A DNA stretch of 64,000 nt from Deltaproteobacteria bacterium (GCA_016713425.1 JADJPE010000005.1:4092001-4156000), one strand, 5' to 3'; counted from the stretch's first letter, positions 34,674 to 43,416 are shown. Notes: generated from the sequence alone by a model not told the origin. Numbers and translations are program-made.

Positions 34674-35780
34674 CTACAAGGTGAGTGACGGTCGGGCGTG
34701 AACTGTATGGTCGATGGCTCCACAAATCAGACCCACGGCTTCATGAAGCGTCTGAATGTGCTTCAATGTACTGAACATGTTGTACATTTCTGGGTGGGTT
34801 TGCCCCATTGAACGCACCCATTGCTTGAGGCGGTTGAGTGCGAGGCGGTCCGTTCCCGGACCGTGATGGGCGTTCGCGCGGGCGATGAAGTCGAGGAGGA
34901 GCCGACACAGGTGTGACTGCACCCACGCCCCCCGGTCGAGCCCCCGAATCCAGCGAAAGAGATTCGGATCTTGGAAGGCACCTCGTCCCAGCATGAAAGC
35001 GCTGCAGCCTGTGACTTGTGCGCAGGAAACGAGGTCATCCGGTGAAAAGATGTCGCCGTTGGCGACCACGGGGATCGAGACATGGGCGCGGGCGAGTCCA
35101 ATGCGGCGCCAGTCGGCCGGCGAAGTGTACATGCCCGTCTTGGTGCGACCGTGGATCGTGAGCCAGTCGGCGCCTCCCACCTCGGCCGCGTGCGCGATGT
35201 CGAGGATGTCGTCCGGATCGTCCCAGCCCAGGCGCACTTTGGCCGACACCGACACTCTTGCTGGGCATGCGCTTCGAGTGGCGGCCACGATGCGCTCGAG
35301 GTCTCGCGGCTCGCGCAGGACTGCGGCGCCGCCGTGATGGCCGTTTACGCGTCGGGCCGGGCATCCGAAGTTGAGGTCGATGCCTAAGGCGCCAAGGTCA
35401 CAGGCGGTCCGGGCACTCTCGGCAACCGCGGTTGGATCGCTTCCGAGAAGCTGTACCAACACGGGAACGCCGGAGTCCGTGCGTCCTTCCATGTCGAGCT
35501 CGGGACACGCGCGTCGCAACACGGCGGGCGGCGTTGGTCGGTCGGTGACACGAATGAACTCCGTCACGCAGATGTCCATCCCGCCGAGCTCAGAGAGCAT
35601 CGAGCGGACGACGAAATCTGAAATGCCTTCCATCGGTGCAAGGGCAAGAAAGATCGAGGCGCTCCAGCTTTCGGAACCCGGCGCGCCGAGCGGTTCACCC
35701 GCGCCGAGCCGGGCCAGCAGGGCCTCCCGAGGAGGAGGCACGGCACAGTGCACGCCAGCGCCGGTCATCTGAAGCATCAT
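34674..35780 (-). CDS. tRNA-dihydrouridine synthase (Dus family)
   Basis: An FMN enzyme that reduces specific uridines in tRNA D-loops. Motifs: LALAPMEGISDFVVRSML (FMN binding at the barrel entry); VQLLGSDP; GIDLNFGCPARRVNGHHGGA with the catalytic acid Cys in NFGCPA; SAKVRLGWDD; WLTIHGRTKTGMY; VVANGDIFS; and GRGAFQDPNLF. A helical tRNA-binding C-terminal domain follows. The overall look is closest to the DusC group, though the subgroup is not proven. I chose the MM start at 35780. The frame extends to a GTG at 35849, but that would leave only 15 bases before the divergent lipoprotein ATG. The about 370-residue length is slightly above the usual size because of an N-terminal extension. Confidence 0.88.
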   Translation of the reverse strand: MMLQMTGAGVHCAVPPPREALLARLGAGEPLGAPGSESWSASIFLALAPMEGISDFVVRSMLSELGGMDICVTEFIRVTDRPTPPAVLRRACPELDMEGRTDSGVPVLVQLLGSDPTAVAESARTACDLGALGIDLNFGCPARRVNGHHGGAAVLREPRDLERIVAATRSACPARVSVSAKVRLGWDDPDDILDIAHAAEVGGADWLTIHGRTKTGMYTSPADWRRIGLARAHVSIPVVANGDIFSPDDLVSCAQVTGCSAFMLGRGAFQDPNLFRWIRGLDRGAWVQSHLCRLLLDFIARANAHHGPGTDRLALNRLKQWVRSMGQTHPEMYNMFSTLKHIQTLHEAVGLICGAIDHTVHARPSLTL

Positions 35781-35828
35781 GCCAGGCTTGTGGCTCGGTG
35801 GGTGGGATGTTTGTGGTCTCAGGTGGTC

Positions 35829-35856
35829 TTGACTGGGGTATGGGTTCACCTAGAAT
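35829..35856 (+). promoter_or_regulatory. Strong sigma70-type promoter, leaderless geometry
   Basis: TTGACT (35829-35834) and TAGAAT (35851-35856) with a 16-base spacer. The ATG of the CpoB-like lipoprotein starts nine bases after the last base of the -10 box, so transcription should start at or within about three bases of it. No Shine-Dalgarno sequence is present in the gap. Confidence 0.6.
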
Positions 35857-35864
35857 CACGAGCT

Positions 35865-36989
35865 ATGTGGTCGAAGCTGTGGCGTGCCGCTTGGTTTGCG
35901 CCGCTGACCCTCGCCTCGTGTGCGACCTCGAGTGCTGTTGAGCAAGATCTGAGCCTCTTGAGACGGCAAGTCGCTGCGCTCGAGCGCAGTGTCCGTGAAC
36001 TCGACGCATCGCTTCGTCGAATCGACGACCAAGTTACCCTCCTGGGCGCCGGCAACCGCGCGCACGCTCCCAGAGAAGTCGAAGTCGCATCGCCCGACAC
36101 CGGATCCGCGGATTCGCGCGATGTGGCTTCTTCGCGGCGCGGCGGGACGCCGCGCGAGACCGCTGCGATGACGAAACGCAGCGCCGGTGCGACGCCCCCT
36201 TCTTCGGCCCTTCCCGCGCGGCGGCACCTGCCGGTGGTGCACTTTCGTCCCGCAGGGGCCGGGCCGACGGCGGTCGTGGCGGACGATGACGCAGCGTTGC
36301 CGCCCGAGTCTCTCGACTCGGGACAGCCGCCCATTTTGATCAAACTTGGACCCTCGTCGTCGTCCGACGATGAACGGATTCCTGTCGACCGCGACGTGTT
36401 GCGAAGGCCTGATCCGGTGCTTGGTTCTCGCGCCCGACCCGCAAGAACTGAACCCGCAAGAACTGAAGATGGGACGGAGACGCATGTAGGTGCCCAGACT
36501 GGAACGGGCGCCGGGTCGGCGCCCGATGTCGACGGGCGCGGCAACACGCAGTCTGCGAAACGGGCAGGGACCGGGACCGACGTTGATGCTCAGGACGTCA
36601 GTGAGCGCAGCATCAAGGCCGAGTATGAGAGGGCGCTTGGGCTCCTGCGAGACGAAGATCGGCCGAAGAGCGCGCTGACGGCCTTTTTGTCTCTAGGCCC
36701 AAAGTCGACCCGCTCGAAGTTGGCGGACAATGTCGCCTACTGGACGGGCGAGTGTCAGTTCGCGCTTGGCGAGTATGGCGAAGCGATACGCCAGTTTGAG
36801 CGGACGGTTCGAGACTTTCCCCGGTCGCCCAAGGTGCCGTATGCTCTGCTCGGGGTCGCCGAGGGATGGCTAAAGCTCGACAAGACGAAGAAGGCGCGAC
36901 GGATTCTGCGCCGAGTCATTCAGACGTATCCTGGGTCCGACGCGGCCAGCCGAGCGCGCGCGAGACTGAGTTCCTTGGGTGAGGGTTGA
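35865..36989 (+). CDS. CpoB/YbgF-like TPR lipoprotein (Tol-Pal associated type)
   Basis: A 374-residue lipoprotein with signal MWSKLWRAAWFAPLTLASC; the lipobox is LASC with Cys19. The mature N-terminus is a short coiled coil (LSLLRRQVAALERSVRELDA), as in CpoB/YbgF proteins. A long Pro/Ser/Arg/Thr-rich low-complexity segment follows, and the C-terminal about 120 residues are TPR repeats (YWTGECQFALGEYGEAIRQF, YALLGVAEGWLKLDKTKKA). CpoB coordinates peptidoglycan synthesis with outer-membrane constriction through Tol; that role is inferred from architecture only, and no tol genes are in the window. A LysM protein follows 12 bases later, which supports an envelope role. Confidence 0.78.
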   Translation: MWSKLWRAAWFAPLTLASCATSSAVEQDLSLLRRQVAALERSVRELDASLRRIDDQVTLLGAGNRAHAPREVEVASPDTGSADSRDVASSRRGGTPRETAAMTKRSAGATPPSSALPARRHLPVVHFRPAGAGPTAVVADDDAALPPESLDSGQPPILIKLGPSSSSDDERIPVDRDVLRRPDPVLGSRARPARTEPARTEDGTETHVGAQTGTGAGSAPDVDGRGNTQSAKRAGTGTDVDAQDVSERSIKAEYERALGLLRDEDRPKSALTAFLSLGPKSTRSKLADNVAYWTGECQFALGEYGEAIRQFERTVRDFPRSPKVPYALLGVAEGWLKLDKTKKARRILRRVIQTYPGSDAASRARARLSSLGEG

Positions 36990-37001
36990 GGTGAACACGC
37001 G

Positions 37002-38222
37002 ATGAAGATGATCCGCCGGGCCATGATTGCGCTGAGTGTTGTGGGGCTCTTGACGTATGCCCAAGGGGCTCGAGCCCAGGCTGAGGGGGACGAAGGGGGC
37101 CCTTCGGAGGACGACTCGGCCGCCGTTGATGCGGCCGACTCTGGCTTTGGCGCGGACGAGCGCGCCAACGACGATGTGGCGCCGACCTCCGAGTTTGGTG
37201 AAGTTCCCCAGCCGGCGGGCATCGAGGCGGGCGCCGCAAAGGCCCCGCCTCAGCTTGCCGAGACGCACAACGTTGAGCGCGGGGACACGCTTTGGGACTT
37301 GTGCGGCAAGTACCTCAACAGCCCGTGGTACTGGCCCAAGATCTGGAGCTACAACCCGCAGATCTCGAACCCGCATTGGATCTTCCCGGGCAACGAGCTG
37401 CGATTCTACCCGACCGACGAGAACCTGCCGACGAACATTGAGGTCGGGCGACAGATCGCGGGCATGGACGGCGAAGACCTCGAGATCCCGGATGCTTTGG
37501 ATGAGAGCGAGCTGGTCAAAACGGTGGGCACCATCCACGTGAAGCGCAACGCACCCAATTCTGTCTGGAGCGCCTTCGTCGGTTTCTTGTCCAAGGACGA
37601 GCACGCGCGGGCGGGGAAGATCGTCAATTCGGAAGCTGAATCCGTGCTGCTTTCGGACTTCGACAAGGTTTATGTCACGCTGAAGGTCCCGGCCAATCCG
37701 GGCGACGGCTTTGCCGTCTACCGCACAGTGAAGGCGATCGAGCATCCCGTCACCGGCGAGCCCTACGGCTACGCTGTGGAGATTCTAGGGGGCGTGACGA
37801 TTTCGGCGACGAGCCCGACGGTGGCCACCGCCGAGATTTCGCACACCTTCCGGCCCATCGAACGCGGGGACTACGTCGGTCCCTGGCCGGAGAGCTTCAA
37901 TAGCCGCGTCGAGCCGACCCCGAACGATGCGGACATCAAAGGATACGTCCTCGAGACCGTCGGCGATGTGCTTTCCGAGGTCGGAGAGCATACGATGGTC
38001 TTCATTGATCGCGGCCGGAATCAAGGGGTCCAAAAAGGAAACGTCTTTACCGTCTTCACCCGGGGCGACGGCTACACACTCAAGGCTTCAGGCCTGCCGA
38101 ACGAAGACATTGGTCAGTTGATGGTCGTCGACGTGCAGGACAACGCCTCGACCGCCGTGGTCACCTACTCCGCGCGCGAGATTTCAGTGGGCGACAAGAT
38201 CGAGATGCGGGTCGGGAGCTGA
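37002..38222 (+). CDS. Secreted LysM peptidoglycan-binding protein
   Basis: 406 residues with signal peptide MKMIRRAMIALSVVGLLTYA, cleaved near GARA|QAE. An acidic, Ala-rich linker leads to a LysM domain (about 88-137): HNVERGDTLWDLCGKYL, PWYWPKIWSYNPQISN and IFPGNELRFYP. The rest (about 165-406) is beta-rich, with VYVTLKVPANPGDGFAVYR, GDYVGPW and FIDRGRNQGVQKGNVFTVF. The last is reminiscent of flagellar FlgT-like or secretin-type C-terminal barrels, but not diagnostic. No catalytic residues are visible. It follows the CpoB-like gene and probably works with it at the cell wall. Similar LysM proteins of unknown function are common in this kind of bacterium. Confidence 0.8.
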   Translation: MKMIRRAMIALSVVGLLTYAQGARAQAEGDEGGPSEDDSAAVDAADSGFGADERANDDVAPTSEFGEVPQPAGIEAGAAKAPPQLAETHNVERGDTLWDLCGKYLNSPWYWPKIWSYNPQISNPHWIFPGNELRFYPTDENLPTNIEVGRQIAGMDGEDLEIPDALDESELVKTVGTIHVKRNAPNSVWSAFVGFLSKDEHARAGKIVNSEAESVLLSDFDKVYVTLKVPANPGDGFAVYRTVKAIEHPVTGEPYGYAVEILGGVTISATSPTVATAEISHTFRPIERGDYVGPWPESFNSRVEPTPNDADIKGYVLETVGDVLSEVGEHTMVFIDRGRNQGVQKGNVFTVFTRGDGYTLKASGLPNEDIGQLMVVDVQDNASTAVVTYSAREISVGDKIEMRVGS

Positions 38223-38240
38223 GCACCAAAATCCGACTCT

Positions 38241-38262
38241 CGGCGCATTCGGCGCCGTTGAC
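38241..38262 (+). terminator. Weak hairpin terminator candidate
   Basis: CGGCGC, loop ATTCG, GCGCCG, followed by TTGACTTTGATT. The stem is perfect but short and the downstream tract is only partly T-rich. It lies 19 bases after the LysM gene stop. Confidence 0.35.
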
Positions 38263-38507
38263 TTTGATTCGCGGGACGTCCACTGTCGGCGTTGCGAGAT
38301 GTTGACCTTCGGGATGGCCTTCCTCAGGCGTCACCTAAATCAGGCTTCCGTTTCAGCACGTCTTTCGCTTCCCACCCTCGCGACGAAATAGGATCGGACC
38401 TTCAGGCCGATAGTGTGCCGAGCCGAGTCGTCCGCTTCGCTCCCTTAACCTGACCGAGAAATCTTCAAGTCGTCCGTGACCGTCTAGGTCATGGCGGAGG
38501 AGAACAA

Positions 38508-39965
38508 ATGGCTTCGATGAGCACACCGCTCCATCGGCGCGGTGCACACCGTCCGACTGGTTCGGGCGATGGATCCGAGATCAAGTCTGAGGAGGACGAA
38601 CGTCCTCCGAGCACGGCGGTTCTTTCCGCCTTCAATGAGGCGCGTCCCCCGTTTCTGATCGAGCCCAACCGGCTTCCGCGCATCAACCCAACCACCCGGG
38701 CGTTCCGTAGAAGGTTCTACCCACAGGCGACCGATCGAGAATGGAACGATTGGCACTGGCAGGCGAAGAACCGAATCCGCAGCTACGAGCAGCTTGACGA
38801 GATGCTCGTGCTTTCCGACGCGGAGCGCGAGGGCATCCAGCAGGGCGGGGCGCTCCTCCCGCTCGGGATCACGCCCTATTACATGAGCCTGCTCGATCGC
38901 GCGAACGCGCGCCACGGGATCCGCCGTACGGTCGTTCCCGCGATTCACGAGCATTTGCGAACGGTGGGCGAAGCGGATGACCCGCTTTCCGAAGACGCGC
39001 ACAGCCCAGTGCCCGGGATTGTGCACCGGTACCCCGATCGCGTGTTGTTCTTGGTGCTCGACTATTGCACGACCTACTGCCGCTACTGCACGCGTTCGCG
39101 CGTGGTGGGGCATGGCGAGATCACGGCGAGCACGGCGCGACTCGAGCGCGCCCTCGACTACATTCGTCAGACACCCACGATCCGAGATGTTCTCCTCTCG
39201 GGAGGCGATCCGTTGAGCCTGAAGGATGAGAAGCTCGAATGGATCTTGGCCCGGCTTCGCGAGATCCGGCACGTCGAGTTCGTCCGTATTGGGACCAAGA
39301 TGCCCGCGGTCTTGCCGCAACGGATCACGCCCGAGCTCACAAAGATTCTCCGACGGTATCACCCACTTTGGATGAGCTTGCACTTTCTTCACCCCGATGA
39401 GTGCACGCCCGAGTCTTTCCGCGCATGCGCGCGGCTTGCCGACGCGGGCATTCCGCTTGGCTCTCAGACTGTGCTCCTCAAGGGCGTGAACGATGATGTC
39501 GAGACGATGAAGCGTCTCGTTCACCGACTCCTCTTGATGCGCGTGCGGCCCTATTACCTGTATCAGTGCGATCCGATCTCGGGCTCGGCCCACTTTCGGA
39601 CGTCGGTCGAGAAGGGGCTCGAGATCATTTCTGGACTTCGGGGGCACACGACCGGCTATGCCGTTCCGACTTATGTGATCGATGCACCCGGCGGTGGCGG
39701 CAAGATTCCGATTCAGCCTGAATACCTCCTCGGGCGAGAGGGCGACGACGTGGTTCTCCGCAACTTCGAGGGCAAGATCTTCCGATATCCGGATCCGGTG
39801 CGTCCAGTTGACCACGAGCGCGACGACGAAGGTAGAATCCATGGAATCTCAAGACCCACTTTGCGTACGCTGCGCGAGGCACATGAAAACCTGCTGTCAG
39901 ACGCGGGACATCTATGTGACGCCCGGGGACAAGAAGCGGATTGCTCAGCAAACGGGACGACGTGA
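38508..39965 (+). CDS. Lysine 2,3-aminomutase-type radical SAM enzyme (KamA family)
   Basis: A PLP- and SAM-dependent iron-sulfur enzyme expected to convert L-lysine to beta-lysine. CTTYCRYC (Cys187, 191, 194) is the CxxxCxxC cluster. SGGDPL follows, then YQCDPISGSAHFRT and VIDAPGGGGKIP. The Lys in GGGGK is the PLP-binding residue. The Asp in QCD and the Asp in VID occupy the positions of the two lysine-recognising Asp residues known from clostridial lysine 2,3-aminomutase (Asp293 and Asp330), which favours lysine over glutamate. Ribosome site GGAGGAG seven bases before the ATG. The family normally ends soon after the VVLRNFEGKIFRYPDP region; here about 41 extra residues follow that overlap the next gene in another frame. 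Confidence 0.88.
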   Translation: MASMSTPLHRRGAHRPTGSGDGSEIKSEEDERPPSTAVLSAFNEARPPFLIEPNRLPRINPTTRAFRRRFYPQATDREWNDWHWQAKNRIRSYEQLDEMLVLSDAEREGIQQGGALLPLGITPYYMSLLDRANARHGIRRTVVPAIHEHLRTVGEADDPLSEDAHSPVPGIVHRYPDRVLFLVLDYCTTYCRYCTRSRVVGHGEITASTARLERALDYIRQTPTIRDVLLSGGDPLSLKDEKLEWILARLREIRHVEFVRIGTKMPAVLPQRITPELTKILRRYHPLWMSLHFLHPDECTPESFRACARLADAGIPLGSQTVLLKGVNDDVETMKRLVHRLLLMRVRPYYLYQCDPISGSAHFRTSVEKGLEIISGLRGHTTGYAVPTYVIDAPGGGGKIPIQPEYLLGREGDDVVLRNFEGKIFRYPDPVRPVDHERDDEGRIHGISRPTLRTLREAHENLLSDAGHLCDARGQEADCSANGTT

Positions 39966-40359
39966 CTTCTTCACCTTTGTGGTGGCGGACGACACGTATC
40001 TCGATCAGCCCGACGACCCAAGCTGGGCGGAACTCGTCTTTCGGCCTGATGGCTCTCGGCGTGTGTTGAGGCGTCGAGCGAACGGGGACTGCACGTTCCT
40101 GGGTGCGCATGGTTGCACGCTGGCGCTCGAGACCCGGCCGCTCGTCTGTCGGATGTATCCGTTTGACTATACCGAATCTGGCCTTCGAGAAGAGCTTTCA
40201 CACGGGTGCCCGACAGAGCTCTTGCCTCGCGGCCAGGGGTTGTTGGAGGCGCTTGACATGAACCGTGAGGCCGCGGTGGTTTGGCACGAAGCGCTCTACC
40301 GTGAGCTCGCGATGGAGCGGGATGATGAAGATCGGTCTGACCTACGACCTGAGAAGTGA
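39841..40359 (+). CDS. YkgJ-type Cys-cluster (metal-chelating) protein
   Basis: A 172-residue protein of the YkgJ zinc/iron-chelating family. The N-terminal cluster is CVRCARHMKTCC. Further Cys residues follow in GDCTFLGAHGCTL, RPLVCRMYPFDY and SHGCP, the usual family order. The ATG at 39841 lies inside the aminomutase gene; the reading frame remains coding and starts with the conserved Cys motif. The first 125 bases are shared, in a different frame, with the end of the aminomutase gene, and the last 38 overlap the next ATP-grasp gene. Likely translationally coupled. Metal delivery to, or protection of, a partner enzyme is possible but unproven. Confidence 0.8.
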   Translation: MESQDPLCVRCARHMKTCCQTRDIYVTPGDKKRIAQQTGRRDFFTFVVADDTYLDQPDDPSWAELVFRPDGSRRVLRRRANGDCTFLGAHGCTLALETRPLVCRMYPFDYTESGLREELSHGCPTELLPRGQGLLEALDMNREAAVVWHEALYRELAMERDDEDRSDLRPEK

Positions 40360-41404
40360 GTATCTGCGCGCCGGCTACGGGGAAGAAGAGACGGCAGAGT
40401 TCGATCGCGAGGACACGGTCGAGGCGCTCGAGCGATCGTTGCTGGAGCTTGGCCACGAGACCGAACGCATCGGGCATGCGCGCGCCCTCGTTGAGCGCCT
40501 CGCGCGCGGCGACCGTTGGGACCTCGTCTTCAACATCGCCGAAGGGCTCTTGGGTGAGGCGCGTGAGTCTCAGGTTCCGGCGATACTCGATGTGTTCGGC
40601 ATTCCATACACGTTCTCCGACCCGCTGGTTCTCGCGGTATGTCTTCGAAAGGATCTCGCGAAGCTCGTGGTGGCGAAGTCGGGTGTGGCGACGCCGGCTT
40701 TCGAAGTCGTGACTTCGAGCGGGCACCGGGTGTCTCCGTCGATGTCGGTACCGCTCTTTCTGAAGCCGGTTGCGGAAGGGACGAGCAAGGGGATTGGGCC
40801 AAGCTCGATCGTGAGGACGCCGGGCGCGATTCAAGGGGTCTTCGCCGACTTGTTGGCTCGTTTTCGGCAGCCGGTGCTGGTGGAGTCCTTCTTGGAAGGG
40901 CGTGAGTTTACGGTCGGCATCGTCGGAACGGGCGAGCGCGCGCGTGTCCTTGGGTCGCTCGAAGTTTTGCTTCTCGAGACGGCGGAGGCGGGCGTCTACT
41001 CCTACCTCAACAAGAAAGCCTTCGAGGGCCGGGTGGAGTACCGCCTCGGTCGTTCGGACCTCGACGAGGAAGTGCGCGCGGCAGAGTCCGTTGCGTTGGC
41101 CGCGTGGCGTGCGCTCGGTTGCCGAGACGGCGGCCGCGTCGACGTTCGATCGGACGGTCACGGCGTGCCTCACTTCATTGAAGCGAACCCGCTGGCGGGG
41201 CTCAATCCTGAAATCTCTGACCTCGCGATCATGGCCCGGCTGCTCGACGTCTCGTACACCTCGCTCATTCGAGAGATCCTCGAGAGCGCGCTGACTCGGA
41301 TCGAACACACGGGCGACGCGCGGAGCGTCGCTGATTCTGGGGTCACGAGGGAGACGCCGAAGGGCGGTCACGAGGTGAGGCGTGCGGATCGCGGTCCTTC
41401 ATGA
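40322..41404 (+). CDS. D-Ala-D-Ala ligase-like ATP-grasp enzyme 1
   Basis: A 360-residue carboxylate-amine ligase of the D-Ala-D-Ala ligase family: ATP-driven formation of an acyl phosphate, then an amide bond. The N-terminal domain has LVFNIAEGLLGEARESQVPA and FGIPYTFSDPLVLAVC. The ATP-grasp core has FLKPVAEGTSKGIGPSS, VLVESFLEGREFTVGIVG and, near the C-terminus, HFIEANPLAGLNPEISDL carrying the metal-binding Glu and Asn. The family's Mg-binding and nucleotide-binding positions look intact. It begins inside the YkgJ gene and ends inside the next ATP-grasp gene (23-base overlap). It is not a canonical Ddl, as the omega loop and substrate region differ; likely substrates are other amino acids, for instance beta-lysine (inference). 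Confidence 0.85.
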   Translation: MMKIGLTYDLRSEYLRAGYGEEETAEFDREDTVEALERSLLELGHETERIGHARALVERLARGDRWDLVFNIAEGLLGEARESQVPAILDVFGIPYTFSDPLVLAVCLRKDLAKLVVAKSGVATPAFEVVTSSGHRVSPSMSVPLFLKPVAEGTSKGIGPSSIVRTPGAIQGVFADLLARFRQPVLVESFLEGREFTVGIVGTGERARVLGSLEVLLLETAEAGVYSYLNKKAFEGRVEYRLGRSDLDEEVRAAESVALAAWRALGCRDGGRVDVRSDGHGVPHFIEANPLAGLNPEISDLAIMARLLDVSYTSLIREILESALTRIEHTGDARSVADSGVTRETPKGGHEVRRADRGPS

Positions 41405-42383
41405 TGAAGTCGGTGATGCCGCCACGCTCGACGTTCAGGACGTGCTGCATCAAGTGCGCGTGGTCGAAGCAGCCCTGGCCGCGCTTGGGCATGAGTCGGT
41501 CGTTTTGCCGTGTGGGATGGATCTCGAGGTTGTGCGGCGCGCGCTTGTGAGCGAGCGGCCCGATCTCGTGTTCAATTTGGTCGAATCGACAGGCGGATAT
41601 GGCGCCATGATTCAGGTGATCCCAAGTCTCCTGGAAGCGCTCTCTATCCCGTACACGGGCGCGTCGATGGAGGCGCTCGGACTCACCTCGAACAAGATCA
41701 CCGCGAAGCGCCGCCTTCTTGGGGCCGGACTTCGAACCGCGCCGTGGGTCACGGAGACGAACGGCTTCGCGCACGGAGAGGTGGCGGGGGCTCACGAGGT
41801 GGGCGGTGGGCGGTGGATCTTGAAGCCGGTGTGGGAACACGCGTCGGTGGGGCTCGACGCGAGCGCCGTGGTCGAGGGCCGGAGTCTCGCGCACCTTCAG
41901 GAGATGCTGCGTGAGCGCGCTCTTGTCGTGGGTCACCGTATCTTTGCTGAGCGATTCATTGACGGGCGCGAGGTCAATGTTGGCTTGCTGGGAGGCCCGG
42001 ACGGCGTTTCGGTGCTTCCGCCCGCCGAGATCTGTTTCGAAGACTTCCCGGACGACCGCCCCCGCATTGTCGACTACCGAGCCAAGTGGGTCGAAGACTC
42101 GTTCGAGTACACGCACACGCCTCGGAGTTTTGCTTTCTCGGGCGACGACGAATCGTGGTTGGCCGAGGTTCGATGGATGGCCGAGAAGGCCTGGGTCGAG
42201 TTCGGCCTGTCGGGCTACGCTCGGGTCGACTTTCGCATCGATGACCGACGACAGCCTTGGATTCTCGAGATCAATACCAACCCGTGCCTGTCGCCCGATG
42301 CCGGCTTCGCGGCGGCCTTGGCGCGTGCGGGGATCGATTTTGGGTCGGCCGTCGGGCGTATCGTGCGTTGTGCCATTCCTTAG
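41382..42383 (+). CDS. D-Ala-D-Ala ligase-like ATP-grasp enzyme 2
   Basis: A 333-residue second ATP-grasp ligase starting MRIAVLHDEVGDAATLDVQD. The N-terminal domain has LVFNLVESTGGYGAMIQVIP and LSIPYTGASMEALGLTSNK. The ATP-grasp part has WILKPVWEHASVGLDASAVV, FAERFIDGREVNVGLLGG, VDFRIDDRRQPWILEINTNP and CLSPDAGF. The Glu and Asn of EINTNP are the expected metal ligands. It is homologous to the preceding enzyme but clearly diverged, so the pair likely catalyses two different steps, or acts as a heteromer. It is the last gene of the four-gene unit, followed by short repeats and then dprA. Confidence 0.85.
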   Translation: MRIAVLHDEVGDAATLDVQDVLHQVRVVEAALAALGHESVVLPCGMDLEVVRRALVSERPDLVFNLVESTGGYGAMIQVIPSLLEALSIPYTGASMEALGLTSNKITAKRRLLGAGLRTAPWVTETNGFAHGEVAGAHEVGGGRWILKPVWEHASVGLDASAVVEGRSLAHLQEMLRERALVVGHRIFAERFIDGREVNVGLLGGPDGVSVLPPAEICFEDFPDDRPRIVDYRAKWVEDSFEYTHTPRSFAFSGDDESWLAEVRWMAEKAWVEFGLSGYARVDFRIDDRRQPWILEINTNPCLSPDAGFAAALARAGIDFGSAVGRIVRCAIP

Positions 42384-42438
42384 GGCAGGCTTTGCGAAAG
42401 CTTAGGCCAGGCTTTGCGAAAGGGAGGCTTCGCGAAAA
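42380..42438. repeat. 22-bp direct repeats between ATP-grasp gene and dprA
   Basis: Two 22-base copies (TTAGGSCAGGCTTTGCGAAAGS) and a third partial copy (GAGGCTTCGCGAAAA). The first begins at the stop codon region of the ATP-grasp gene. Confidence 0.8.
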
Positions 42439-42495
42439 TCATTCCGCGAGTGAAGGGATTGTGGTCTCTTCGCTTCGCTTTGGCACAATGACGTC

Positions 42496-43416
42496 GTGGA
42501 GAAGATCTTTCGAAATGCGCCCGAGTACCCCCAGTGCTTGCTCGAGCTTCGTGCCCCCCCGCCGTGGGTTTGCGTCGAAGGCGATGTCTCGCTTCTAGGG
42601 CGTGGCCCGCGGGTTTGTGTTGTCGGATCGCGCGCCGCATCCGATGGGGCCCGCATGCTCGCCGACACCCTCGGGCGCGAGCTCTCACGGGCGGGTGCTG
42701 TCGTCGTGAGCGGGGGAGCGCTCGGGATCGATGCCCACGTTCATCGTGGTGCCGTGGCCGAAGGCGGCGCTTGCGTCGTCGTGCTCCCCTCGGACGTCCG
42801 TCGTCCGGTTCCGGCATCGAACCGCGATCTCTTCCGTGCGATCTTGAAACGCGGAGGACTGCTCCTCTCCGAGTATGAGACGACGCCGGCTGGGCGCTTT
42901 CCTTACTGCGCGCGGAATCGGATCCTGGCCGCGCTCTCGGAATGCGTGGTCGTCGTTCAAGCTCGGCGTAAGAGCGGAACGTCGTACACGGTCGCCGAAG
43001 CCCAGCGCCTTCGGCGTCCTCTCTACGCATACCCTTGGGCGGTTTCAGATCTTCACGCGGCCGGAGGACTCGACCTCCTTCGTGGCGGCGCCCGCGTCGT
43101 GACTGGGGCTTCCGACGTCCTCAGACTCCTGGGCTACGCGTCTTCATGCGCCTCGGGTGCTGCGGCTCGCGACGCAGCGCCTGCTGTCCCTCCGGAATCC
43201 GGTGGGGCCGTCGCCGTCGCGCCATCATCTCCTCCCTCGCCCGCGATGCGCGTCCTCGAGGTACTCCGGCGACAGGCGGTGGCTTCGCCGGAAACTCTGG
43301 CTCACGCGACCGGGTTGTCCGCCTCGCAGGTCCTCGGCATCCTGAGTGAGCTCGAGATGGCCGGACAAGTGCGCGCGCACCCGAGCGGCGCCATGTCGAT
43401 CTCGGTGCTTGCTTGA
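42496..43416 (+). CDS. dprA: DNA processing protein DprA/Smf
   Basis: A DNA-protecting protein that loads RecA on incoming single-stranded DNA during transformation. Rossmann-fold core: VCVVGSRAASDGARMLAD, VVSGGALGIDAHVHRGA, LLLSEYETTPAGRFPYCARN (the expected SE and F-x-x-RN elements) and SGTSYTVAEAQ. The C-terminal about 60 residues form a winged helix (VLEVLRRQAVASPETLAHAT, SQVLGILSELEMAGQVRAHP), after an Ala/Ser/Pro linker. The start is a GTG. It is 306 residues, slightly short because the N-terminal SAM-like domain is reduced. It opens the conserved dprA, trmFO, xerC, hslVU neighbourhood. Confidence 0.9.
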   Translation: MEKIFRNAPEYPQCLLELRAPPPWVCVEGDVSLLGRGPRVCVVGSRAASDGARMLADTLGRELSRAGAVVVSGGALGIDAHVHRGAVAEGGACVVVLPSDVRRPVPASNRDLFRAILKRGGLLLSEYETTPAGRFPYCARNRILAALSECVVVVQARRKSGTSYTVAEAQRLRRPLYAYPWAVSDLHAAGGLDLLRGGARVVTGASDVLRLLGYASSCASGAAARDAAPAVPPESGGAVAVAPSSPPSPAMRVLEVLRRQAVASPETLAHATGLSASQVLGILSELEMAGQVRAHPSGAMSISVLA

